Below are positions 1 to 4,950 of a stretch of 6,293 nt of DNA, piece after piece. This DNA is from Bryobacteraceae bacterium. GTDB lineage: Bacteria; Acidobacteriota; Terriglobia; Bryobacterales; Bryobacteraceae. The stretch covers positions 1 through 6,293 of the forward strand of contig JASHSD010000557.1 of assembly GCA_030036985.1 (NCBI GenBank), in the 5' to 3' direction. The position numbers and the translations under genes were made by a program. Below the pieces are notes generated by a model. It was not told the DNA's origin. It made no database searches and saw nothing but the letters and a program-made list of their open reading frames with translations. Position 1 is the first letter of the stretch. Each line of letters begins with the position of its first letter.

Positions 1-1480
1 GCGCGTTTACGTCACGCGGCGTCTGATCAAGGACGGCGCCACCTATTACGGCCCTTACTTTCCAGGCAATCTGGCGCATCGGCTGGTGCATTTCATCCAT
101 CGCCACTTTCTGGTGCCGTCGTGCAAGGTGGATCTGACGCGGTATCATCCGAAGCCGTGTCTGCAATATCACATTCACCGGTGTTCCGGTCCGTGCGTGG
201 AAGGTTTGACCACGCCGGACGCGTACGCGCAATCGGTGCGGCAGGTGCGGCTGTTCCTCGAAGGCAAACACGCGGCGCTGGCGCATGAGCTGCGCGACCG
301 CATTCAGCAGGCCGCGGACGACATGCGCTTCGAGGAAGCGGCGGGACTGCGCGATCTTCTGACGACGGTCGAGGAGATGGACGAACGCCAGAAGATGGCG
401 GCGGCGTCGGGCGACGATGCCGATATCTTCGGCTATTACGCCGAGCCGCCGCTGGTGGCGGTGAACCTTTTCCATTTGCGCAACGGGGTCGTGGTCGATC
501 GCCGGGATTTCTTCTGGGAAGACCGGCACGAGTTCGAGCCGTCCGAGTTCTTTTCGTCACTGCTGCTGCAGATCTATCTGGATCAGCAGTACGTGCCCTC
601 CATCATTCACGTACCGATCGATTTCGAAGATCAGGAAGTGATGGAGGAACTGCTTTCGGAGAAGAAGCAGCGCAAGGTGGAGATCCACACGCCGAAGCGC
701 GGCCAGAAAAAGGCCATGCTGAATCTGGCGCAGACCAACGCGAAGCACAGCTTCGACGGCAGGTTCCGGGTGATGAAGCCCTCGTCGGCCGCCATTCAAA
801 CGGCTTTGCAGGAGGCTCTCGGCCTGCCTGAGGCGCCCAAGCGCATCGAGTGTTTCGACATCTCGCATATCCAGGGCACGGACAAGGTTGCGAGCATGGT
901 GGTCTGGGAAGAAGGCCGGATGAAGAAGGCGGACTACCGCAAGTTCATCATCCGCACCGTCGAGGGCAACGACGATTTCGCCAGCATGGCCGAAGTAGTG
1001 ACGCGCCGGTATTCGCGCCTGCAGGCCGAGGGGCTTCCGATGCCGGGGCTGATCCTGATCGATGGCGGGCTGGGGCAACTGCGCGCCGCCGCGGAGGCGC
1101 TGGAAGCGATCGGCGTCATTAACCAGCCACTGGCTTCGATCGCCAAGCGCGAGGAGATCATTTACGTGCTGGGACAGGAGAATGAACCGGTGGTGCTGGA
1201 TAAGTTCTCACCGATTCTGCATCTGGTGCAGACCATCCGCGACGAGGCCCACCGTTTCGCGGTGACCTTCCACCGCACGCGCCGCAACGCCCGCACGCTG
1301 ACGTCGGAACTGGACGGCATTCCGGGCATCGGCGAAATTACCGTGCGCAAGCTGCTGAAGGAGTTCGGCAGCTCGGCGCTGGTGCGGCAGGCTTCAGAAG
1401 AGGAGCTGGCGAAGAAGGTGGGGCGCGCCGCCGCCCGCAGGATTCGGGATCATTACAACAATCTGCTGGTAGACGCGTGA
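1..1480 (+). CDS. uvrC: UvrC, excinuclease ABC subunit C (5' truncated by window edge)
   Basis: UvrC makes the 3' and 5' incisions around bulky DNA lesions after UvrA/UvrB have found and verified the damage; it acts in the cytoplasm on DNA. The reading frame is already open at base 2 and gives 492 residues to the TGA at 1478-1480. The family is usually about 600-620 residues. By comparison with E. coli UvrC as I remember it, roughly 113 residues, including the GIY-YIG nuclease that cuts 3', lie outside the window. Visible in order: a Cys-rich segment with four Cys codons at 122, 158, 182 and 194, spaced 12-8-4 residues; the UVR helical hairpin that contacts UvrB (about 269-376); the RNase H-like nuclease that cuts 5', with acidic residues in ECFDISH (Asp codon 857), GNDDF (971-976) and LILIDGG (1061) and a His in RDEAH (1250); and a tandem helix-hairpin-helix region (about 1306-1460). 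No catalytic residue is missing in the visible part. It converges on the minus-strand genes. The identification is secure. Confidence 0.97.
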   Translation, partial: RVYVTRRLIKDGATYYGPYFPGNLAHRLVHFIHRHFLVPSCKVDLTRYHPKPCLQYHIHRCSGPCVEGLTTPDAYAQSVRQVRLFLEGKHAALAHELRDRIQQAADDMRFEEAAGLRDLLTTVEEMDERQKMAAASGDDADIFGYYAEPPLVAVNLFHLRNGVVVDRRDFFWEDRHEFEPSEFFSSLLLQIYLDQQYVPSIIHVPIDFEDQEVMEELLSEKKQRKVEIHTPKRGQKKAMLNLAQTNAKHSFDGRFRVMKPSSAAIQTALQEALGLPEAPKRIECFDISHIQGTDKVASMVVWEEGRMKKADYRKFIIRTVEGNDDFASMAEVVTRRYSRLQAEGLPMPGLILIDGGLGQLRAAAEALEAIGVINQPLASIAKREEIIYVLGQENEPVVLDKFSPILHLVQTIRDEAHRFAVTFHRTRRNARTLTSELDGIPGIGEITVRKLLKEFGSSALVRQASEEELAKKVGRAAARRIRDHYNNLLVDA

Positions 1481-1682
1481 TGTAGGGCGGATTGGCAATC
1501 CAACGCCACGTAGTTTCCAGCCTTGTTGGTAGCGCAGGATCCCGTGCCGCGTCCGAACCCGCGCACCGCGCCAACGCACGAACAAGCTCGTGCAGGCGCT
1601 CTGCCGCCTCGGTTATCAGGTTCAACTGAGTCCGGCAAATACCGGATTATCGCGTGACCCACGAGCGTTTTCAATGGGGTGC

Positions 1683-1702
1683 GGCCGCCCTTCCGGGCGG
1701 CC
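1683..1702. repeat. Perfect 8-bp inverted repeat (hairpin, 4-nt loop)
   Basis: The arms GGCCGCCC (1683-1690) and GGGCGGCC (1695-1702) are exact reverse complements separated by TTCC. The minus-strand transcript would have a GGAA loop, which fits the stable GNRA class. It lies midway between two convergent genes, about 100 bases after the second gene's stop and about 200 after the uvrC stop, where a bidirectional terminator or a REP-like element would be expected. No T-tract follows in either direction. The octamer GGCCTGAA ends this hairpin (1699-1706) and recurs after the next one (1773-1780), so the two may be related units. Confidence 0.6.
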
Positions 1703-1750
1703 TGAAGTCACTAAAAATCCGAGATTCGATGGTGGTTACGATTGCCCAGT

Positions 1751-1776
1751 GCCGGGCCGAAGCCCGGCCGAAGGCC
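1751..1776 (-). terminator. UUCG-tetraloop hairpin after the minus-strand gene (possible terminator)
   Basis: The arms GCCGGGC (1751-1757) and GCCCGGC (1762-1768) are exact complements. On the minus strand the loop is TTCG closed by C-G, the classic very stable cUUCGg tetraloop. It begins 33 bases after the stop of the minus-strand gene, a good position to end or protect that transcript. A second, competing stem, GGCC/GGCC (1766-1769 with 1773-1776), shares part of one arm, and the octamer GGCCGAAG is repeated directly (1755-1762, 1766-1773). The weak point is that no T-run follows the hairpin; T-rich sequence lies only between the stop codon and the stem. It could therefore be a 3'-end stabiliser or a REP-like repeat rather than a terminator. 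Confidence 0.4.
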
Positions 1777-1801
1777 TGAACCAACAAAAACCACATTGGG
1801 A

Positions 1802-2725
1802 CTATTTTTCGTTGCCGACGAGATGCTGCACGTCGCGATTATTTTCCTGGCAGATATACTCCATGATCTCCTGATTCGGATACCAGGTGGCGAAGGTCAC
1901 CACTGTCCACGGCTTGGTGTAGTAATCCGGATCGTCGATCGTGGCTTCGATCTGCAGCGTGTTGGAATCGGTCCGGGTGTATTTCTCGGTGACATGCAGT
2001 TTCTCACCGTGACCGTGGCCGGCGGCGTCAAGCCACGTCCTGTCGTTGAAACCGATGGTGTCGACGACCAGCGTGTCCCCGTCCCAATGGCCGACCGAGT
2101 AGCCGAGGTAATCGGGATTCGGGTCTTTCGGCTGCTGCCGGCCGTCCATCCAGATGTTGCGCCAGACGTGCGCGCCGCCTTCGTAAACAAAAACGATCCG
2201 GTCGGGAAGCTGGAAGATCTCGGCCGGATAAGGCGTATACATCATGCGAGGCACGCCCGGAGGCAGACAGTGGCCTTCCGGATCGTCCTTGGACTCCGTA
2301 GCGGTGGCTTCGTCGAAGAATTTCTTGCCGAGCGCGGTGAAGGGAACTTCTACCGGCGTCGTGTGCTGCCTGCCGAGGCTCTTATAGCAGGCCTCATCGC
2401 CCACGTTGCAGCCCTGCCTCTGCATGTTGATGATGTAGGGTACCTGCCAGATGCCGCGCATCTTTGCATTAATACTCTGCGAATTGCCACCCAGATCGGG
2501 CTTGCCGGCATTCGCGCCGAGATAGGGATCGTTCGGCAGGCGCGGCGTGGGTCCGGCGGGAGGACGCGCGGGTCCCCGGCCGCGGCCACGACCGAAGCCG
2601 CGGCCACCACCACGGCCGGCATTCGCGCCGCCCGGAGCGGCCGGCGGCCCTTCCTGGCCGAGCAGAGAAACGGCGGCCAACAGCGCCGCTGCTGTAAGAA
2701 TCGAACGGATCGGATGACTTCTCAT
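1802..2725 (-). CDS. Exported protein of unknown function with Gly/Arg-rich N-terminal linker
   Basis: From the ATG at 2725 this is 307 residues ending in TAG. I recognise the core as an uncharacterised family common in acidobacteria and some proteobacteria, but I know no function for it. Residues 1-24 form a signal peptide (charged start, then an Ala/Leu-rich core ending in LLGQ), so it should leave the cytoplasm. Residues about 25-60 are low-complexity Gly/Arg/Pro/Ala, probably disordered and strongly basic. The folded part (about 85-307) carries the family's wording: GHCLPPGVPR near 151-160, an LPDRIVFVYEGG strand and WRNIWMDGR (about 173-206), and DPNPDYLGY...VGHWDGDTLVVDTIGFNDRTW (about 211-241). 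Acidic/aromatic turns such as WDGDT suggest a beta-rich fold. There are four Cys (106, 113, 153, 292), compatible with disulfides. A TTG at 2731 in the same frame is an alternative start: the Shine-Dalgarno lies 6 bases from it and 12 from the ATG. ATG was preferred by codon type only. It is separated from the upstream operon by its own promoter-like region. Confidence 0.85.
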   Translation of the reverse strand: MRSHPIRSILTAAALLAAVSLLGQEGPPAAPGGANAGRGGGRGFGRGRGRGPARPPAGPTPRLPNDPYLGANAGKPDLGGNSQSINAKMRGIWQVPYIINMQRQGCNVGDEACYKSLGRQHTTPVEVPFTALGKKFFDEATATESKDDPEGHCLPPGVPRMMYTPYPAEIFQLPDRIVFVYEGGAHVWRNIWMDGRQQPKDPNPDYLGYSVGHWDGDTLVVDTIGFNDRTWLDAAGHGHGEKLHVTEKYTRTDSNTLQIEATIDDPDYYTKPWTVVTFATWYPNQEIMEYICQENNRDVQHLVGNEK

Positions 2726-2737
2726 TTTCAAAAAACG

Positions 2738-2744
2738 CCTCTTT
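2738..2744 (-). promoter_or_regulatory. Ribosome binding site of the unknown exported protein
   Basis: AAAGAGG on the minus strand matches the anti-Shine-Dalgarno core. It sits 6 bases before an in-frame TTG (2731-2729) and 12 before the ATG (2725-2723). Spacing favours TTG and codon preference favours ATG, so this site leaves the start undecided by two codons. Confidence 0.55.
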
Positions 2745-2755
2745 CGGCCTTAAAG

Positions 2756-2783
2756 TCTATAACGACTCAGGCCAACATAGCAA
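2756..2783 (-). promoter_or_regulatory. Candidate sigma70-type promoter for the 1802-2725 gene
   Basis: On the minus strand, TTGCTA (2783-2778) and TATAGA (2761-2756) match the -35 and -10 consensus at four of six bases each, with a 16-base spacer. Transcription would begin near 2749, giving a leader of about 20-25 bases that contains the ribosome binding site. This is a sequence-pattern call only. Acidobacterial promoter consensus is not well defined, and the same bases could be chance. Confidence 0.4.
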
Positions 2784-2784
2784 A

Positions 2785-2807
2785 CCGCGAGCGCAGTTGC
2801 GACGCGG
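2785..2807 (-). terminator. 23-bp interrupted inverted repeat: operon terminator or operator
   Basis: On the minus strand CCGCG-T-CGCA is followed by AC and then TGCG-CT-CGCGG: nine complementary pairs with a small 1/2-base internal bulge. It lies 55 bases past the cupin stop and is followed by TTTGCTATGTT, a weak T-rich run, so it could end the esterase-cupin transcript. It also ends one base before the candidate -35 of the next gene, so it could equally be a repressor or activator operator. The central AC must open to form a hairpin loop, leaving a stem of three plus five pairs; that makes the hairpin moderate rather than strong. Confidence 0.4.
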
Positions 2808-2816
2808 CTTTACAAA

Positions 2817-2852
2817 TTCTTTCACATCTTCATTCACGTCTTGTTTCACGTC
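2817..2852 (-). repeat. Three tandem 12-bp repeats in the intergenic gap
   Basis: Minus-strand units are GACGTGAAACAA (2852-2841), then GACGTGAATGAA (2840-2829), then GATGTGAAAGAA (2828-2817); consensus GAYGTGAAWSAA with 2-3 differences between units. They start 9 bases after the cupin stop codon and end 33 bases before the candidate -35 of the next gene. The unit is a multiple of three and is in frame with the cupin; read past the stop it would encode DVKQ, DVNE, DVKE. It may be a direct-repeat protein-binding site or the remnant of a lost C-terminal tail. Function unknown. Confidence 0.7.
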
Positions 2853-2861
2853 CGCGCCAGG

Positions 2862-3335
2862 CTATTTCTTTTCGGCCGGTGTCGTGGTCGCCGGCCCCAT
2901 GCCGACGATCTCAATCACACAGTCCGCATCCTTCGCGCCGTCGTAATGAATGCCCTTGGCCACGTGCGTGACAAAGCTTCCCGCGGGTACCGGAGTCGTG
3001 CTGGCCGGGTCGTACTTGGGACCCGTGCCGACCCACCACGTCCCCGAAATGACGTAAATGTACCGGTCATAGGGATGGTAATGCGGGCGGCTCATGTGAC
3101 CCGCGTGCCATTTCGTCAGCTCCACGTAGATGCCCGGCTTGCTGGGGTCGCCGGCCAAAATGGCAGTCGCCGCCGCGCCGTTGTCTTTCCAGGGAATGTC
3201 TTTCGGCAAAGTCAGCTTCAGGATGGCGGGGTCGGGCCCGGCAACCGGCTCGGAGCCGGCGCCGAGGATGGCCGCGAAGCCAACGAAGAGCGCACAGGCG
3301 GAAGCCCGCGCCACGATCCATTTGGGAATCGACAT
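2862..3335 (-). CDS. Small exported cupin-domain protein
   Basis: This 157-residue protein ends in TAG. An N-terminal segment of about 27 residues (Lys/Arg near the start, an Ala/Leu/Phe core, then GAG) looks like a signal peptide, so the protein probably acts outside the cytoplasm, the same compartment as the esterases. The rest is one cupin barrel. Motif 1 is seen around residues 79-98 with the metal-type HxH pair at His85 and His87, but the Glu expected three residues on is Arg91. Motif 2 has PAG at 117-119, but the His follows at 124 rather than two residues after the Gly; His130 in GIHYDG is another possible ligand. The HYHPYDRY and HYDGAKD wording matches a cupin subfamily I know from acidobacteria and proteobacteria without a defined function. 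The ATG at 3335 lies one base after the upstream stop; no Shine-Dalgarno is visible, so translation is probably coupled. The frame stays open to 3539, but that extension overlaps the esterase and destroys the signal peptide. Enzyme or sensor remains open. Confidence 0.88.
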   Translation of the reverse strand: MSIPKWIVARASACALFVGFAAILGAGSEPVAGPDPAILKLTLPKDIPWKDNGAAATAILAGDPSKPGIYVELTKWHAGHMSRPHYHPYDRYIYVISGTWWVGTGPKYDPASTTPVPAGSFVTHVAKGIHYDGAKDADCVIEIVGMGPATTTPAEKK

Positions 3336-3339
3336 ATTA
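3333..3339 (-). promoter_or_regulatory. Stop-start junction TAATATG (esterase to cupin)
   Basis: The esterase stop TAA (3339-3337), a single T, and the cupin ATG (3335-3333) are adjacent. The preceding ~20 bases on the minus strand contain no purine-rich Shine-Dalgarno match. This geometry is typical of re-initiation by the terminating ribosome, so cupin output should follow esterase translation. Confidence 0.7.
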
Positions 3340-4950
3340 CGGTAATTTACAGGCGAAGTTTTCGGCATCATTGTTACTCCCCGATCCTTTGTAGACCGCG
3401 ACCTGCGGATACGGGCACAGCGGACGGGTCCGATCCACCGCGCCGCCGCTGACATGCGCCGCGACGATTTCCTTCGGCGCCTCGCCGGCTTCGCGCCAGC
3501 GTTCGATAACAGCCATTTTATTAAACTGATCGGGACCATCGCCGCCGGCGCAGTGCATCATGCCGGGAACCATGTAGAGCTTCAGCCAGTCGTCCTGCTT
3601 CGCACCCATATCGGCCAGCACGCCCTTGTAGAAATTGATGGTGTTGCCCGGCGGAATCGCCTGATCCGCCCAGCCGTGATACAGCAGAAGCTTTCCGCCA
3701 TGATCCCTGAATGCGGAGAGATCGTACGTGTGGGCATCGATGAATCCGGCTTTCTCGTCGGCCAGAGCGAGGTCGCGATCAAGATCGAAATTATGCCAGT
3801 CCCAGGCGGCGTTCTGGTAGCCGAGAATGCGGATGCTGTCGAGGCCTCCGCCAGGTTGTGTGGGAATGTTGCGCAGCGACGCGTACTGCAGCTCGCCGCC
3901 GGGCTCGAAACCCGGCCAGACAATATCGCCGGTCTTCAATTTCACGTCGGCGTAAACGATCTTCACCAGCTGAACCTGCGCGGCGGTGAGGCAGTTTCCG
4001 GAATCGCCGTTTTTGCAGAGAAGCACCGAGGGATCGAAGTGGCACTTGCGCGGATCGCCGATGAGTCCGTCTTTCACGCCGTCGATCGCATCGCATTGCG
4101 CCATGACGGCCTTGTGGAGCATCTCGACCTTGGCCTGCGAAAGCGCCGCGTGCGGATCTTTCATCTCGTCTTTGATTTCCTCGATAGCGCGTTCGACGCT
4201 CGCTGCATGCAGATGGATGTGCGGATTGGCGGGCGCGCCCGCGACCACGCCGTCAAAATCCTCCGGGTATCTGGTCACCTCGACGAGACCCTGGCGTCCC
4301 CCGGTCGAGCAGCCGTTCCAGTAGGAATATTTCGGGATTTTTCCGTAAAATCCGGTGGCGAAATCCTTCGCATTCACGGTCGTCAGATGGACGGCGCGAT
4401 AGCCGAAATCGACGATTTTCTCGGGATGACCCAAGGCGAACATCCCGTTGCCGCCCTGATGGCCCGTATCCGTGGAAGCGGCCGCATAACCTTCTTTGAC
4501 CGCCTGCGCCATGGCGGCGTAGCTGATGACGCCCGCCCAGCCGCCGTTGCCGACCACCTCGAGTTTGCCGTTCCAGGTGTCGGTCGGCAGCCAGACTTCC
4601 ATTTTGATGTCCGAATCGGCTGTGGGCGCTATCGTTGCGGCCACGCGGCAGTAGGCCGGAAGCATCAGCGGCGGCGCCTGCGGACCTCCCCGCCCGCCGC
4701 GCGCGGGACCACCTCGTGCGGGACCGGCTCCGGCGGGGCCGGGAGCCACGCCGCCGCCATCCGCATTCTGTGCGGGCGGCTTATAAGGACCGGCGGCCAC
4801 GGGTTCAACAAGGGTCACGGTCGTATAGGCGAGCGCGGGCAGATTCGGCTCAGAACATGGCGACGAAGCGGGAGCCGCCGGCGTTTGTGCATAGGCTATC
4901 GCCGCGGCCACGCCGAACCCGGCCATTGTGATGCGGAGAAGCAGTGTCAT
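3337..4950 (-). CDS. Exported tannase/feruloyl-esterase-family hydrolase (copy 2)
   Basis: This complete 537-residue protein belongs to the alpha/beta-hydrolase family of fungal tannases, type-B feruloyl esterases and MHETase (Pfam Tannase). Such enzymes hydrolyse aromatic-acid esters; which ester is used here cannot be read from the sequence. Residues 1-22 are a signal peptide (MTLLLRIT start, core, ending in AYAQ). Residues about 64-94 are a Gly/Ala/Pro/Arg linker. The triad is Ser215 in GCSTGG, Asp429 in YHGWADQ and His466 in MMHC. Neighbouring Cys214 and Cys467 form the family's CS-D-HC disulfide arrangement. The lid between Ser and Asp carries CDAIDGVKDG (286-295), the calcium-site motif of this family, closed by Cys303. 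Ten Cys in all fits multiple disulfides and an exported enzyme. The start was chosen because ATG at 4950 overlaps the upstream stop as ATGA and gives the charged signal peptide; Met9 would lose the charge. No Shine-Dalgarno is seen. It is a tandem paralogue of the gene upstream. Confidence 0.93.
   Translation of the reverse strand: MTLLLRITMAGFGVAAAIAYAQTPAAPASSPCSEPNLPALAYTTVTLVEPVAAGPYKPPAQNADGGGVAPGPAGAGPARGGPARGGRGGPQAPPLMLPAYCRVAATIAPTADSDIKMEVWLPTDTWNGKLEVVGNGGWAGVISYAAMAQAVKEGYAAASTDTGHQGGNGMFALGHPEKIVDFGYRAVHLTTVNAKDFATGFYGKIPKYSYWNGCSTGGRQGLVEVTRYPEDFDGVVAGAPANPHIHLHAASVERAIEEIKDEMKDPHAALSQAKVEMLHKAVMAQCDAIDGVKDGLIGDPRKCHFDPSVLLCKNGDSGNCLTAAQVQLVKIVYADVKLKTGDIVWPGFEPGGELQYASLRNIPTQPGGGLDSIRILGYQNAAWDWHNFDLDRDLALADEKAGFIDAHTYDLSAFRDHGGKLLLYHGWADQAIPPGNTINFYKGVLADMGAKQDDWLKLYMVPGMMHCAGGDGPDQFNKMAVIERWREAGEAPKEIVAAHVSGGAVDRTRPLCPYPQVAVYKGSGSNNDAENFACKLP
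4947..4950 (-). promoter_or_regulatory. ATGA overlap coupling the two esterases
   Basis: The ATG of the second esterase (4950-4948) and the TGA of the first (4949-4947) share two bases. The 25 bases before it on the minus strand show no Shine-Dalgarno match. Termination-reinitiation coupling is the likely way the second protein is made. Confidence 0.75.

Larger units (their letters stand above)
1481..1801. other. Convergent intergenic spacer rich in inverted repeats
   Basis: This is 321 bases between the uvrC stop and the stop of the opposing gene, with no convincing gene. It holds five palindromic elements: GGATTGGCAATCC at 1489-1501; a 6-bp stem, GCACGA/TCGTGC, at 1576-1593; a 7-bp stem with one G-T pair, AGTCCGG/CCGGATT, at 1629-1648; and the two strong GC hairpins listed separately. 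None is followed by a clear T-run on either strand, so a classical intrinsic terminator for uvrC is not demonstrated. The first element, next to a stretch of TAGTTTCCAGCC, looks like a decayed member of short dispersed repeats seen in acidobacterial spacers; that is an impression from memory. A short frame (about 1533-1640, +) is discussed under findings as a possible transposase remnant. Confidence 0.6.

Noticed and set aside
86..88. GTG at 86 as the start of uvrC
   Set aside because: The frame is open to base 2, and the codons before 86 encode conserved UvrC sequence (VYVTRR, YYGPYFPGN), so this is an internal Val and the gene starts outside the window.
93..1078. Minus-strand frames of 155 and 173 codons opposite uvrC
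   Set aside because: They are antisense to conserved UvrC sequence, and the first is Arg/Pro-rich in the way of GC-driven shadow frames.
1590..1874. A 94-codon plus-strand frame in the spacer as a real gene
   Set aside because: It has no ribosome binding site before the GTG, runs through two strong hairpins and into the 3' end of the opposite gene, and has no family match beyond the short transposase-like phrase.
2817..2852. The tandem 12-bp units as a CRISPR array
   Set aside because: The units are contiguous without spacers, too short and imperfect, and no cas gene is present.
1742..2971. A 409-codon plus-strand frame opposite the unknown exported protein
   Set aside because: It spans the minus-strand gene, its promoter region and part of the cupin, has no recognisable domain and ends in low-complexity sequence; it is a shadow frame.
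3336..3539. Upstream extension of the cupin frame to 3539
   Set aside because: It would overlap the esterase by about 200 bases, is Arg/Lys-rich without homology, and removes the clear signal peptide that begins at the ATG at 3335.
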